Positions 47,765 through 57,503 are shown, counted from the first letter of the stretch. The stretch is DNA of 64,000 nucleotides from an uncultured Flavobacteriaceae bacterium (GCA_943789465.1 CALSUF010000002.1:718501-782500), one strand, 5' to 3'. Made by a program: numbers and translations. The notes: generated from the sequence alone by a model not told the origin.

Positions 47765-49192
47765 ATGAATAATGCTGCGCAATCGGTCTGGGAAAACTGT
47801 CTAAACTTTATCAAAGACAACATTCAGCCGCAAGCCTACAAAACCTGGTTTGAACCTATTGTAGCTATAAAACTAGATGATCACGCGCTTAGTGTTCAAG
47901 TTCCTAGTAAATTCTTCTACGAATGGCTTGAAGAGCATTATGTAAAAATTCTTAAAGTAGCTCTTACAAAAGAGTTAGGTGCTACCGCCAAATTGGTATA
48001 CATCATCAAAATGGAGAATACTTACGGAAATAAACAACCTTTTACTGAAAAAATTCCAAGTTCGAATCGCTCAGCAGTCTATTCACAACGTGTAGACATC
48101 CCGCTAAAAAGTATCAACCCAGAATTAAAAAATCCTTTTGTAATACCTGGAATTCGCAACGTTAAAATTGAGTCTCAATTAAACCCAACGTATACCTTTG
48201 ATAATTTTTTAGAAGGTGATTCCAACAGGTTGGCTCGAAATGCCAGTATTGCAGTTGCTAATAAGCCGGGGGGCACTTCTTTTAATCCCCTACTTATATT
48301 TGGAGGAGTTGGACTAGGAAAAACACATTTAGCTCACGCAATTGGTGTAGATATTAAAGACAAGTATCCTGAAAAAACAGTGTTATACATCTCTGCTGAA
48401 AAATTTACACAACAATACATCGAGTCTGTTAAAAAAAATAATCGAAATGATTTCATTCATTTCTATCAAATTATAGATGTTTTAATTATTGATGATGTTC
48501 AATTCCTATCCGGAAAATCAGGAACTCAAGACGTCTTCTTCCACATTTTCAACCATTTACATCAAAACGGAAAACAAGTTATTTTAACCAGTGATAAAGC
48601 TCCTGTTGACATGCAAGATATTGAACAACGCTTGTTATCTCGATTCAAATGGGGATTATCAGCAGAGCTTCAAAATCCAGATTTTGAAACACGTGTTTCT
48701 ATAGTTAAAAATAAATTATACCGAGATGGCGTTGAAATGCCTGAAGAAATTATTGAATACTTAGCCAAACACATCAATTCAAATGTTCGCGAATTAGAAG
48801 GTGCTATCATTTCATTAATCGCACAATCTTCATTCAATAAAAAAGAAATTACACTTTCTTTAGCGAAAGAAATCGTTGAGAAATTTGTAAAAAACACCAA
48901 GCGAGAAGTTTCTATCGACTACATTCAAAAAGTTGTTTCAGATTATTTCCAAATGGATGTGGACACCCTTCAATCCAAAACAAGAAAACGTCACATTGTA
49001 CAAGCACGACAATTAGCAATGTTTTTTGCAAAGAAATTCACAAAAGCTTCTCTAGCTAGTATTGGTTCTCAAATTGGAAAACGCGATCACGCTACAGTTC
49101 TACACGCCTGCAAAACAGTAAATAATCTCTCTACAACAGATAAGCAGTTTAGAAAATATGTAGAAGACTTGACTAAAAAATTATCTATTTAA
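47765..49192 (+). CDS. dnaA: chromosomal replication initiator protein DnaA
   Basis: A 475-residue initiator. Domain I (SVWENCLNFIKDNIQPQAYK) binds partners; domain III is the AAA+ ATPase with Walker A FGGVGLGKTHLAHA and Walker B VLIIDDVQFLSG; domain IV is the DNA-binding helix-turn-helix with the signature KRDHATVLHACKTV. Full length. The ATG at 47765 follows an AT-rich leader of 176 bp. I saw no cluster of DnaA boxes in the flanks, so the origin is not assigned here. Confidence 0.97.
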   Translation: MNNAAQSVWENCLNFIKDNIQPQAYKTWFEPIVAIKLDDHALSVQVPSKFFYEWLEEHYVKILKVALTKELGATAKLVYIIKMENTYGNKQPFTEKIPSSNRSAVYSQRVDIPLKSINPELKNPFVIPGIRNVKIESQLNPTYTFDNFLEGDSNRLARNASIAVANKPGGTSFNPLLIFGGVGLGKTHLAHAIGVDIKDKYPEKTVLYISAEKFTQQYIESVKKNNRNDFIHFYQIIDVLIIDDVQFLSGKSGTQDVFFHIFNHLHQNGKQVILTSDKAPVDMQDIEQRLLSRFKWGLSAELQNPDFETRVSIVKNKLYRDGVEMPEEIIEYLAKHINSNVRELEGAIISLIAQSSFNKKEITLSLAKEIVEKFVKNTKREVSIDYIQKVVSDYFQMDVDTLQSKTRKRHIVQARQLAMFFAKKFTKASLASIGSQIGKRDHATVLHACKTVNNLSTTDKQFRKYVEDLTKKLSI

Positions 49193-49280
49193 TCACTGTT
49201 TTGGATTAGGAATTTATAGTTGGCTTACTCAAATTGTATGTCATCAAATTGCTTAACAAAGAACTAATACTTCTAAAATA

Positions 49281-49988
49281 ATGACCGGTAAATTATACTT
49301 AATCCCCACAGGACTAGGCGACAACGCTCCTTTAGAGGTACTACCAATTTCTGTGAAAAAAGTCATTGAAAATATAGATACTTATATTGTTGAAAACGAA
49401 AAGGCAGCGCGAAAATTTATCAAAACTGTAAGCTCAGGAAAATCTCAAGCCAGTTTGAATTTATTTAGTTTAAATAAGTTTACAGACCCTTTAGAAATCC
49501 CTTCTTTTCTAGAAGAATGCTTGGCTGGCAATACCATAGGTCTGCTTTCAGATGCGGGATGTCCTGGAGTCGCTGACCCAGGTGCTGAAGTGGTGAAAAT
49601 AGCCCATAAACAGAATATTCAAGTGATTCCATTGGTAGGACCATCCTCTATATTATTAGCAATGATGAGTTCTGGAATGAATGGTCAAAACTTTGCATTT
49701 AATGGCTACCTACCAATAGATAAATCCGAACGAAAAGCTAAAATAAAACAACTCGAAAGACGCTCTTTTGAAGAGCATCAATCTCAATTATTTATAGAAA
49801 CTCCGTATCGAAATAACAGTATTTTAGAAGATTTGAGCAACATTTTAAGTCCAGATACTCAAATTTGTGTGGCTTGCGATTTGACACTTCCGTCAGAATA
49901 CATAAAAACACAATCGGCAAAAGAATGGAAACATTCAAAATTAGACTTCCACAAACGCCCCGCTATCTTTATTATTCAAAAAGATTAA
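49281..49988 (+). CDS. SAM-dependent methyltransferase, RsmI/tetrapyrrole-methylase fold
   Basis: A 235-residue member of the tetrapyrrole-methylase superfamily. It starts MTGKLYLIPTGLGDNAP, and GLLSDAGCPGVADPGAEVV is the SAM-binding stretch of RsmI-like enzymes; VGPSSILLAMMSSGMNGQNF follows. It is shorter than true RsmI (about 280 aa) and lacks its C-terminal part, so it is probably the Bacteroidetes paralogue of unknown target. The last 17 bases overlap the convergent lysozyme-like gene. Confidence 0.85.
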   Translation: MTGKLYLIPTGLGDNAPLEVLPISVKKVIENIDTYIVENEKAARKFIKTVSSGKSQASLNLFSLNKFTDPLEIPSFLEECLAGNTIGLLSDAGCPGVADPGAEVVKIAHKQNIQVIPLVGPSSILLAMMSSGMNGQNFAFNGYLPIDKSERKAKIKQLERRSFEEHQSQLFIETPYRNNSILEDLSNILSPDTQICVACDLTLPSEYIKTQSAKEWKHSKLDFHKRPAIFIIQKD

Positions 49989-50640
49989 CTTTTGATTTTT
50001 GGTCAGGAATAACAAAAGAGGTATCGTATCCCGAAAATTTTCGCATATAAGAAGTAATATCAGTGCCATAAGCATCTGCAAAACCCAAAGCTCCGTAGCT
50101 TCTTAAATAACGCTTTACACTACCTGGACCTGCCAAATGAGCCGCTGCTAAAATTCCAGACTCTGTAACTCGAATGCCGTCAATTTTTTTACCAACAAAG
50201 CGCTTGATATCCCGTCGTAAAACCCATTTGTTGCGTTTGGTATTTGCTAAAAACGCTTTTTCCTGTAGTGCAGGACTTTTCAAAAATTTTTGTGGATTTT
50301 TGATCCCCAATACTTCCAAAGTCGAAACACCAAATTGATACTTACCTAAATAGCCAAGGGTGTTAATAACAGCATACTTTCCTTGAGATTCCTTAAACGC
50401 GATGGCCTCTTTAAAGGCAACATAAGAATTATCTAAAAATAAAACTTCTGAATTTTTATTTTCAGTTATATTGGAAGAAATGGTTTGGGAAACACTATAA
50501 TCAAAGAACTCCGAAGTAACAGCATAGTCCTTGTAATCAATCTTTGGTTGGGCTGAAAACAGGGACATCAAACAGATGGTCACTAACAAAGGTGCTATAA
50601 TATAAGATACATACTTCAAATTCACATCTATGTGACTCAT
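49972..50640 (-). CDS. exported lytic-transglycosylase/peptidoglycan-associated protein
   Basis: A 222-residue protein with an N-terminal signal anchor (about 9-30; YIIAPLLVTICLMSLFSA). The core (AFKESQGKYAVINTLGYLGK, YQFGVSTLEVLG and ILAAAHLAGPGSVKRYL) resembles lysozyme-like transglycosylase folds annotated as peptidoglycan-binding proteins in flavobacteria, with a Glu in FKESQ as a candidate catalytic acid. I chose the ATG at 50640. It sits next to mltG on the same strand, which supports a cell-wall role. Activity is inferred. Confidence 0.75.
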   Translation of the reverse strand: MSHIDVNLKYVSYIIAPLLVTICLMSLFSAQPKIDYKDYAVTSEFFDYSVSQTISSNITENKNSEVLFLDNSYVAFKEAIAFKESQGKYAVINTLGYLGKYQFGVSTLEVLGIKNPQKFLKSPALQEKAFLANTKRNKWVLRRDIKRFVGKKIDGIRVTESGILAAAHLAGPGSVKRYLRSYGALGFADAYGTDITSYMRKFSGYDTSFVIPDQKSKVNLFE

Positions 50641-50705
50641 GGCACTGTACTGAAAATTAAAAAGTGTAAATATACAAAAGTTTATAGTTATCAATAAAAT
50701 GTATG

Positions 50706-51749
50706 CTATTTCCTAACCCCTCGGCGGTTCAAATAGGCTTGGTAGTTTCTAGCATTTTGATTGTGTCCTTTTAAAGTTTTAGCAAACTGATGAAAGCCAG
50801 GATTCTTGGCATCCGCAGCAAAATAAAAATACGAATGATGTTCGTAGTTCAACACAGCTTCTATCGCCGTTAAGTCTGGCATTGCAATTAATCCTGGAGG
50901 CAATCCTTTAAATTTATAGGTATTATACGCAGAATTGATGGTTTTATGTACATTCAAAACACGTTTGATAATTGTATTTTGATACTTTGGCAATTGATAG
51001 GCGGCAAACTTAAGAGTTGGATCTGCCTGCAAAGGCCAATTATTATTTAAACGATTGATATAAACTCCCGCTATTCGCGGCTGTTCGGAGGCTTGCTTGG
51101 ACTCTTCATGAACAATTGCTGCAAGCACCATCACCTCATTAGATGTAAGACCTATAGATTTGGCTTTATCTAAACGGCTGGCATTCCAAAAGCGATTGTA
51201 CTCTTTTAACATTCGGTTTCTAAAGGTCTTTGCTGACGTATTCCAGAAAAATTCATAACTATTTGGCAAATACATCCCTAAAGCATTCGCTGCTGTGAAA
51301 CCATAAGATTCTAAAAAAATTTTATCTGTAAATGCAGAAATTAAAGCAGTACTATCTGCTTCAATTTGGTTCGAAATTCGTGCCGCTAAACCGGCCAATG
51401 TATGTTGATTGTTGAACGCTATTTTTATTGGTAAATTTCGACTCCGAATAGAGTTGACTATATCATTATTTGTCATCCCTTTGGTAATTAAAAAACGTCC
51501 TGCTTTGATATTGTTTACATATTTTTTTTGCTTTGCTAATGTTTCAAACGTTTCAATGTTTTTTAACAGTGGTTCTAAATCAGCTCGAACCTCAGCAAAG
51601 GTCGCATCAGAACTTACAAAAATATAGGCTTCCTCGGAATTGAAATTAGTATTGGGTACCAGCATCACAGAATAAATATAGTATGAGAAAATCCCGGCAC
51701 CAATCAACCCAATTAATACAATGGCAATCGCTATTTTTTTAAAATACAT
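50706..51749 (-). CDS. mltG: endolytic transglycosylase MltG (YceG)
   Basis: A 347-residue membrane-bound enzyme that cuts nascent glycan strands and ends their elongation. The N-terminal transmembrane helix (IAIAIVLIGLIGAGIFSYYI) is followed by a LysM-like region and the YceG catalytic domain; AAIVHEESKQASEQPRIAGV contains the catalytic Glu and VYINRLNNNWPLQADPT the second motif. The C-terminal KGLPPGLIAMPDLTAIEA is standard. Start overlaps the acetyltransferase gene by 11 bases. Confidence 0.95.
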   Translation of the reverse strand: MYFKKIAIAIVLIGLIGAGIFSYYIYSVMLVPNTNFNSEEAYIFVSSDATFAEVRADLEPLLKNIETFETLAKQKKYVNNIKAGRFLITKGMTNNDIVNSIRSRNLPIKIAFNNQHTLAGLAARISNQIEADSTALISAFTDKIFLESYGFTAANALGMYLPNSYEFFWNTSAKTFRNRMLKEYNRFWNASRLDKAKSIGLTSNEVMVLAAIVHEESKQASEQPRIAGVYINRLNNNWPLQADPTLKFAAYQLPKYQNTIIKRVLNVHKTINSAYNTYKFKGLPPGLIAMPDLTAIEAVLNYEHHSYFYFAADAKNPGFHQFAKTLKGHNQNARNYQAYLNRRGVRK

Positions 51750-52266
51750 GGTTTATAAATTGAAATAAATATTCATTTTTATAGCGTCCTTTAAAGAAAC
51801 GCCATTTTTTTTTAAGCCCTACTTTTTCAAATCCAACAGATTCAAATAAGCGGATACTTGCAGTATTTCCTTCTAATACATTACTATACAGTTGATAGAG
51901 ACCTAAGTCCTTAAAACTATAATCCATCAATAAGGACAAGGCATCTTTTCCATAGCCTTTCCTTCGATGTGGTTCCGTTAACACTATACTAACCCCAGCG
52001 TGTTTGTTATGAGCATCAAAATCAAAAAGATCAATGAAACCAATAGGTTCATTGGTTTTAGAGGTAATCACCAACCGCAATTGTTTCAGTATTTTAATAT
52101 CATTATGAGCAGTTTCTAAATATGTTTGTAGTACATCCTTAGAAAAAGGTGTTTGAACTTGACTTAGTTCCCACAAAGACACGTCATTTTCTATTGTATA
52201 TAAAAATGCTAAATCTTCAAGAACCAAGGGTCTTAGATTGATGTAATTTCCTTCTAATTCTACCAC
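51739..52266 (-). CDS. GNAT acetyltransferase, RimJ/RimL-like
   Basis: A 175-residue GNAT protein with the RimJ/RimL/SpeG-type start (VELEGNYINLRPLVLEDLAF), the acetyl-CoA loop EPHRRKGYGKDALSLLMDY and the late LEGNTASIRLFESVGFEKVG. The substrate may be a protein N-terminus or a polyamine. It overlaps dapF by 7 bases and mltG by 11, so all three are cotranscribed. Confidence 0.9.
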   Translation of the reverse strand: MVELEGNYINLRPLVLEDLAFLYTIENDVSLWELSQVQTPFSKDVLQTYLETAHNDIKILKQLRLVITSKTNEPIGFIDLFDFDAHNKHAGVSIVLTEPHRRKGYGKDALSLLMDYSFKDLGLYQLYSNVLEGNTASIRLFESVGFEKVGLKKKWRFFKGRYKNEYLFQFINHVF

Positions 52267-53039
52267 TGTAAATCCCCTTTAAAAACTTGTTTAGTAGGCC
52301 CACACAACCACACATCTGAATAGGAAGATGAATGGGGTTCAAACCGAACTTTCAAAACTCCACCTTGTGTTTCCAAGGCAATTGATTTGGACGGAGTTTG
52401 TCCAGAGTGAAACATCGCAATAGCAACAGCTGTTGCTCCTGTTCCACACGATAAAGTTTCCCCCTCTACTCCACGCTCATAAGTTCGAATTGCAAAAGTA
52501 TCTTCATTGATTTTTTCTGCGAAATTCACATTGACGCCACCAGCATCAAAAGGTGCAGTATGCCGAATTTTAGATCCCTCTGTGTTCATATCAATTGCTT
52601 GTAAACCAGATTGAAGCGCTACATAATGAGGAGATCCTGTATCGAGAACATGGTAATTATCGTTCGAGGAAATTGATGAAACATCTTGCATTTTCAGCTC
52701 AACATAGGCATCGTCAATACGTGCTAAATGGGGTCCATCAATAGCTATAAATTCGCTGTTTTTTTCTATAATTCCTAAAAAATTTGCAAAAGCTACAATA
52801 CACCTGCCACCGTTTCCACACATGGTACTCTCTTTCCCATCGGCGTTGTAATATACCATTCTAAAATCATAGTCAAGATCGGTTTCTAAGAGAATCAAAC
52901 CATCAGCTCCAACTCCTGTACGGCGATTGCATAAATGTGCAATCAAATCTGTATTGTGTCTTTCAAACGCGCCTAGACGGTTATCAATCATCACAAAATC
53001 GTTTCCTGTACCTTGATATTTATAAAAAAAATGTTTCAT
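52260..53039 (-). CDS. dapF: diaminopimelate epimerase
   Basis: A 259-residue epimerase that converts LL- to meso-diaminopimelate for lysine and peptidoglycan. The two catalytic cysteines are in ESTMCGNGGRC and SCGTGATAVAIAMF. YQGTGNDFVMIDN is the standard N-terminal block; I chose the ATG at 53039 over a TTG four codons earlier. It leads a dapF-GNAT-mltG-transglycosylase group linked by cell-wall function. Confidence 0.96.
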   Translation of the reverse strand: MKHFFYKYQGTGNDFVMIDNRLGAFERHNTDLIAHLCNRRTGVGADGLILLETDLDYDFRMVYYNADGKESTMCGNGGRCIVAFANFLGIIEKNSEFIAIDGPHLARIDDAYVELKMQDVSSISSNDNYHVLDTGSPHYVALQSGLQAIDMNTEGSKIRHTAPFDAGGVNVNFAEKINEDTFAIRTYERGVEGETLSCGTGATAVAIAMFHSGQTPSKSIALETQGGVLKVRFEPHSSSYSDVWLCGPTKQVFKGDLQW

Positions 53040-53163
53040 ATATAAAGACAAATATAAGAATATTAAACTGTAATTTAAGCTGTTAAAAGGGCGTTAAAAT
53101 TAAATTTCGAATTCAATAAAAAACTAATTTTATAGTTATAGAATAAAACAAAATTATAACACC

Positions 53164-54561
53164 ATGAAAAAAATACTCACTTTACTATGTGTATCGGCTT
53201 TGGGTGGAGCACTTACCCTAGGAGCCTACAAACATCTTTTTGAAAATTCATCGATTCCTAACCCTATCGAAAATCAAGCTACTGCTACTCTATTTCCTGT
53301 AAGCTTGAATGCACCTTTAAGTGGTGGAACCAATGTAGATTTTACAACTGCCGCTGATAAAACAGTACACTCAGTTGTACATGTAAAAAACACAACTCTC
53401 AATAAGAGTTATACCAGTTTTGAAGATTTATTTTTTGGAAGACCTCAGCAATATGAACAAATTGGAACTGGCTCAGGAGTTATTATTTCGCCTGACGGCT
53501 ATGTCATTACAAACAATCATGTTATTGAAGGTGCACAATCTATAGAAATTACCACAAATGACAATAAAACATTTGATGCTAAACTGATCGGAACAGATCC
53601 TAATACAGATATTGCTTTATTAAAAATAGAGGCTGATGAACCTTTAGAATATACCACATTTGGGGATAGTAATTCCGCCCGAATTGGAGAATGGGTCTTG
53701 GCTGTAGGCAATCCTTTTAACCTTACCTCTACAGTAACAGCTGGAATTATAAGTGCAAAATCAAGAGATTTATCGGGACAAAACACACAGTCATTTATAC
53801 AAACAGATGCGGCTGTAAATCCTGGAAACTCAGGGGGTGCTTTGGTGAATATCAATGGAGAATTAATAGGTATTAATACCGCCATTTCATCTCAGACAGG
53901 CTCCTATATTGGTTATTCGTTTGCAGTTCCCAGTAACATTGCTCGCAAGGTTGTAGAAGATATTATGGAATATGGAAATGTTCAAAACAGCATTTTAGGA
54001 GTGATTGGAGGAGAATTAAACAGTAAAAAAGCTCGAGATTTTGGGATCGATGAAACAGAGGGCTTTTATGTTACGGATGTACAAACAGGGACAGGTGCCG
54101 ATCGAGCTGGTGTCCTAAAAGGAGACATCATCCAACGAATAGACGGCGTTAGGATTTCAAAATTTTCGGATTTAAAAGGGTTTCTTAACACCAAAAGTCC
54201 AGAAGATCAAGTTGAAGTCGAAATTTTAAGAGATGGCATCCCGCAAAGCCTAGTGGTCACTTTGGAAAGACTCACTTCGATTGCCATTCCTATTTTAGGA
54301 ACACTTCAAGAACCTTCTAAGAAAGCGCTAAAAAATCTTAACATCGACTATGGTCTACTTATTTTAGAACTCTCCGAAACCCATCGCGAAGATTGGGAGT
54401 CTGACGGCATTTCTGAAGGAAGTTTTGTAACAGAAATTAACGATGTGAAAATAAATTCTATCAATGATGCACAGAGAGCACTAGAAAAATTTTCCAATAA
54501 AGTACTCCGAATCGCACTTGTTAAAAATAATGGTGAAAAAGTTGTTTATAGATTTAGATAA
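53164..54561 (+). CDS. Deg/HtrA-family periplasmic serine protease
   Basis: A 465-residue trypsin-like protease with an N-terminal signal anchor, a catalytic domain and two PDZ domains. The triad is His in VITNNHVIEG, Asp in NTDIALLKIE and Ser in NPGNSGGAL. The first PDZ begins about residue 270 (GVIGGELNSKKARDFGI); the second, after about 370, is more diverged. Such proteases degrade or refold misfolded envelope proteins. DegP/DegQ/DegS assignment is not possible from sequence alone. Monocistronic, with a terminator after it. Confidence 0.93.
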   Translation: MKKILTLLCVSALGGALTLGAYKHLFENSSIPNPIENQATATLFPVSLNAPLSGGTNVDFTTAADKTVHSVVHVKNTTLNKSYTSFEDLFFGRPQQYEQIGTGSGVIISPDGYVITNNHVIEGAQSIEITTNDNKTFDAKLIGTDPNTDIALLKIEADEPLEYTTFGDSNSARIGEWVLAVGNPFNLTSTVTAGIISAKSRDLSGQNTQSFIQTDAAVNPGNSGGALVNINGELIGINTAISSQTGSYIGYSFAVPSNIARKVVEDIMEYGNVQNSILGVIGGELNSKKARDFGIDETEGFYVTDVQTGTGADRAGVLKGDIIQRIDGVRISKFSDLKGFLNTKSPEDQVEVEILRDGIPQSLVVTLERLTSIAIPILGTLQEPSKKALKNLNIDYGLLILELSETHREDWESDGISEGSFVTEINDVKINSINDAQRALEKFSNKVLRIALVKNNGEKVVYRFR

Positions 54562-54582
54562 TATTCTGTTTTTCAGTGTTTT

Positions 54583-54621
54583 AAATTCCCTTATTTAAAA
54601 ATTGAATCAGGGATTTTTTTT
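54583..54621 (+). terminator. terminator after the Deg protease gene
   Basis: AAATTCCCT and AGGGATTT pair with one bulge across a 17-base A/T-rich loop, followed by a run of eight T. It lies 22 bases after the stop. Confidence 0.5.
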
Positions 54622-54633
54622 ATTCAAAAAAGT

Positions 54634-54663
54634 TACGAAAACGTTTGAAATCTTCTATTTTTG
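54634..54663 (+). promoter_or_regulatory. putative promoter of the long GAPDH gene
   Basis: TATTTTTG (54656-54663) matches the -7 consensus, 25 bases upstream of the ATG at 54688. TTA or TAC about 19-20 bases earlier replaces the usual TTG, so the -33 part is weak. Confidence 0.45.
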
Positions 54664-54687
54664 CAAAAACATTTTAAAAACAAATAA

Positions 54688-56136
54688 ATGGCTTCAAAAC
54701 CCACCTACAATTCCGAAATCGCATTTCAATCAGACCGGCGAAAAGCAGCAGTTGAACTCATAAAAATTATTAGCGACTTATGGTATGATTTTTCTATTGA
54801 ATTGGTTTTGTTTAGAAACCAATTAATGGATCGGAATATCAGCGAAATTCTAAAACTTCATGAATATGCTGGCGAATTTGTAAACAAACCCATTTCCATA
54901 TTTGATTCAGTAGAAATGGCACAAGCCATCAAATTATTAAATCTTCCAGCTTCTAAATTAGATATTGGTAAATTGACATTTGAATACCATAAAGAAGAAG
55001 TTTCTAGCTACTCTACATCCGCCTTTCTTACTGAAAAATTAAAAGCAGCCAAACAACAACCAAAACTTGAACCGAAAGATGTGGTACTCTATGGGTTTGG
55101 ACGCATTGGACGGTTGGTAGCACGCGAGCTGATGGATAAATCTGGAAGCGGAAGTCAATTACGACTTCGCGCTATCGTCACTAGAGGTGAAATAACCCCT
55201 ACTATTTTAGAGAAAAGAGCCGCATTACTGCGAAGCGATTCTGTTCATGGTGACTTTCATGGAACTGTTAGAGTAGATGCAAAATCGCAAGCATTAATTA
55301 TCAATGGAATGACCGTTTACATCATATCCGCCGCAAAACCTGAAGAAATTGACTATACAATCTATGATATAAACGAGGCTTTAATTATTGATAATACGGG
55401 TGCTTTTAGAGATCAAGAAGCACTCCAAAGACATTTGACTGCTAAGGGATCTAAAAACGTATTATTAACAGCTCCAGGAAAAGGCATTCCAAATATTGTG
55501 CATGGCGTGAACCATTTAGAACATACCCCAGAAAGTGTCGCTATTTTTTCTGCAGCCTCTTGTACAACCAATGCCATTACTCCTATTTTAAAAGTTGTTG
55601 AAGACTCCTTAGGAGTAGTTCATGGCCATCTTGAAACAATTCATGCCTATACAAATGATCAGAACTTGGTTGACAATATGCATTCCAAATACAGAAGAGG
55701 ACGTGCTGCAGCACTCAATATGGTCATTACAGAAACAGGGGCCGGAAAAGCAGTTAGCAAAGCACTTCCCACTCTAGAAAACAAACTTACCTCCAACGCT
55801 ATTCGAGTGCCTGTTCCTAATGGTAGTTTGGCTATTTTAAACCTTGAAATTAAAAAGACAACTACTCTAAAAAAAATAAACAACTTGATTAAAACCGCTG
55901 CACTTTCAGGGGCTTTAGTAGAACAAATCAAATATGAATTCAACGATGAACTTGTTTCTAGCGATATTGTTGGCAGTCCCGCACCTTCCATTTATGACAG
56001 CAAAGCAACTATTGTAAGTCCTAATGGAAAAAATATAATTCTATATATATGGTATGATAACGAATTTGGGTACAGTCATCAAGTAGTACGATTGGCCAAA
56101 TACATTGCCAAAGTAAGGCGATTCACCTACTATTAG
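54688..56136 (+). CDS. glyceraldehyde-3-phosphate dehydrogenase with N-terminal extension
   Basis: A 482-residue GAPDH. The first 130 residues are an extension absent from the usual 335-aa enzyme, with helices like LWYDFSIELVLFRNQLMDR. The NAD-binding domain starts at VVLYGFGRIGRLVARELM and the catalytic cysteine is in SAASCTTNAITP; ETIHAYTNDQNLVD and WYDNEFGYSHQVVRL complete the active site. Such long forms occur in Bacteroidetes beside a standard GapA. Cofactor preference and direction (glycolysis or gluconeogenesis) are not readable. Confidence 0.92.
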   Translation: MASKPTYNSEIAFQSDRRKAAVELIKIISDLWYDFSIELVLFRNQLMDRNISEILKLHEYAGEFVNKPISIFDSVEMAQAIKLLNLPASKLDIGKLTFEYHKEEVSSYSTSAFLTEKLKAAKQQPKLEPKDVVLYGFGRIGRLVARELMDKSGSGSQLRLRAIVTRGEITPTILEKRAALLRSDSVHGDFHGTVRVDAKSQALIINGMTVYIISAAKPEEIDYTIYDINEALIIDNTGAFRDQEALQRHLTAKGSKNVLLTAPGKGIPNIVHGVNHLEHTPESVAIFSAASCTTNAITPILKVVEDSLGVVHGHLETIHAYTNDQNLVDNMHSKYRRGRAAALNMVITETGAGKAVSKALPTLENKLTSNAIRVPVPNGSLAILNLEIKKTTTLKKINNLIKTAALSGALVEQIKYEFNDELVSSDIVGSPAPSIYDSKATIVSPNGKNIILYIWYDNEFGYSHQVVRLAKYIAKVRRFTYY

Positions 56137-56175
56137 AATTTTCAATTCGTTATCTTTGCGTTTTAAATTTAGCAG

Positions 56176-56853
56176 ATGCGCATAGACATCATTACTGTTT
56201 TACCAGAATTACTAAAAAGTCCTTTTGAGGCCTCCATATTAAGGCGTGCTATTGATGCAGGCTTGGTCAGTGTTTATTTTCATAATTTACGGGACTATAC
56301 CTCCGATAAATACAAATCTATAGACGACACTCAGTTTGGTGGTGGAGCTGGAATGGTGATGATGATTGAACCTATTGATAAATGTATATCTCAATTAAAA
56401 TCGGAGCGTGATTATGATGAAGTCATTTACATGACTCCCGATGGAGAAACACTTAATCAAGGTATTGCCAATCAACTGTCTATGAAAGGAAACTTAATAA
56501 TGCTTTGTGGACATTATAAAGGAGTTGATCAACGTGTACGCGATCAATTTATTACCAAAGAAATTTCTATTGGGGACTATGTTCTCTCTGGTGGAGAATT
56601 GGGAGCTGCTGTCCTCTGCGATTCCATTATCCGTCTCATCCCTGGCGTTTTAGGGAATGAAACTTCAGCGCTAACCGATTCGTTTCAAGATGGACTATTA
56701 GCACCCCCAATTTACACAAAACCAAGAGATTATAAGGGATGGAAGGTTCCTGAACTTTTGGTCAGTGGTAATTTTCCGAAAATAGAAAAATGGCGTGAAG
56801 AACAAGCACTTGAACGCACCAAGAAACGTCGTCCCGATTTATTGGAAGATTAA
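56176..56853 (+). CDS. trmD: tRNA (guanine-37-N1)-methyltransferase TrmD
   Basis: A 225-residue SPOUT methyltransferase for m1G37 of t[23 protein letters not shown] is the usual start, GGGAGMVMM the loop, [10 protein letters not shown] and [14 protein letters not shown] the knot region that binds SAM, and [10 protein letters not shown] the substrate loop. Length normal. It precedes rplS by 139 bp, the usual neighbour, but rplS has its own promoter here. Confidence 0.96.
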   Translation: MRIDIITVLPELLKSPFEASILRRAIDAGLVSVYFHNLRDYTSDKYKSIDDTQFGGGAGMVMMIEPIDKCISQLKSERDYDEVIYMTPDGETLNQGIANQLSMKGNLIMLCGHYKGVDQRVRDQFITKEISIGDYVLSGGELGAAVLCDSIIRLIPGVLGNETSALTDSFQDGLLAPPIYTKPRDYKGWKVPELLVSGNFPKIEKWREEQALERTKKRRPDLLED

Positions 56854-56889
56854 AAAAACTTACGTCCCTAAAATTTTTCTATAATAAAG

Positions 56890-56919
56890 TTTCTAAGTTT
56901 TACTTTTTACTTATATTTG
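56890..56919 (+). promoter_or_regulatory. putative promoter of rplS
   Basis: TTT (56890-56892), 19 bases, then TATATTTG (56912-56919), a full match to the -7 consensus. It leaves a leader of about 65 bases before the ATG. Confidence 0.6.
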
Positions 56920-56992
56920 CAGCCAATTTCGAGTTAACCTCTGGCGATCATCGTGAATGTTGTTTCGAATAAATATTTAAAAAACCATAAAC
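56920..56992 (+). ncRNA. possible ribosomal-protein L19 leader
   Basis: The leader between the promoter and rplS contains short pairings (GCCA with TGGC about 20 bases apart, and ATTTCGA with TTCGAAT). A structured L19 leader has been described in Flavobacteria; placement here suggests autoregulation by L19, but I could not fold or align it, so this is tentative. Confidence 0.35.
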
Positions 56993-57343
56993 ATGGAATC
57001 CTTAATTAAATTTGTACAAGACGAATTTGTAGCAAAAAAAGACTTTCCAGAATTTGCAGCTGGTGATACCATCACTGTTTATTACGAAATTAGAGAAGGT
57101 GAAAAAGTACGTACACAGTTCTACCGAGGCGTTGTTCTTCAAAGAAGAGGCTCAGGAAGTTCTGAAACATTTACAATCAGAAAAATGTCTGGCACTATTG
57201 GAGTTGAGCGTATTTTCCCTGTAAACTTACCAGCCTTACAGAAAATTGAAGTCAACAAACGTGGTAAAGTAAGAAGAGCTCGTATCTTTTACTTTAGAGA
57301 ACTTACTGGTAAAAAAGCCAGAATTAAAGAAAGAAGACGTTAG
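56993..57343 (+). CDS. rplS: 50S ribosomal protein L19
   Basis: A 116-residue L19: PEFAAGDTITVYYEIREGEK, YRGVVLQRRGSGSSETFTIRK and a basic end (KRGKVRRARIFYFREL). Located at the 30S-50S interface in the ribosome. Monocistronic, with its own promoter and a clean terminator. Confidence 0.97.
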   Translation: MESLIKFVQDEFVAKKDFPEFAAGDTITVYYEIREGEKVRTQFYRGVVLQRRGSGSSETFTIRKMSGTIGVERIFPVNLPALQKIEVNKRGKVRRARIFYFRELTGKKARIKERRR

Positions 57344-57368
57344 TCAAATTTTCAATTCAAACACTTCA

Positions 57369-57399
57369 AAAAGCTCTATTTATTTAGAGCTTTTTTTTT
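57369..57399 (+). terminator. intrinsic terminator of rplS
   Basis: A perfect 10-bp stem AAAAGCTCTA / TAGAGCTTTT with a 6-base loop and a run of nine T. It is 25 bases after the rplS stop. Confidence 0.88.
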
Positions 57400-57503
57400 A
57401 TCTAAACCCAAAGCAATTTCTTCATAAATTTTAAAAATATTATGAGATAGAATTTTCAAATATTTTTAGAAATAAATTACCCTATAAAATCATTGCAATT
57501 TCA

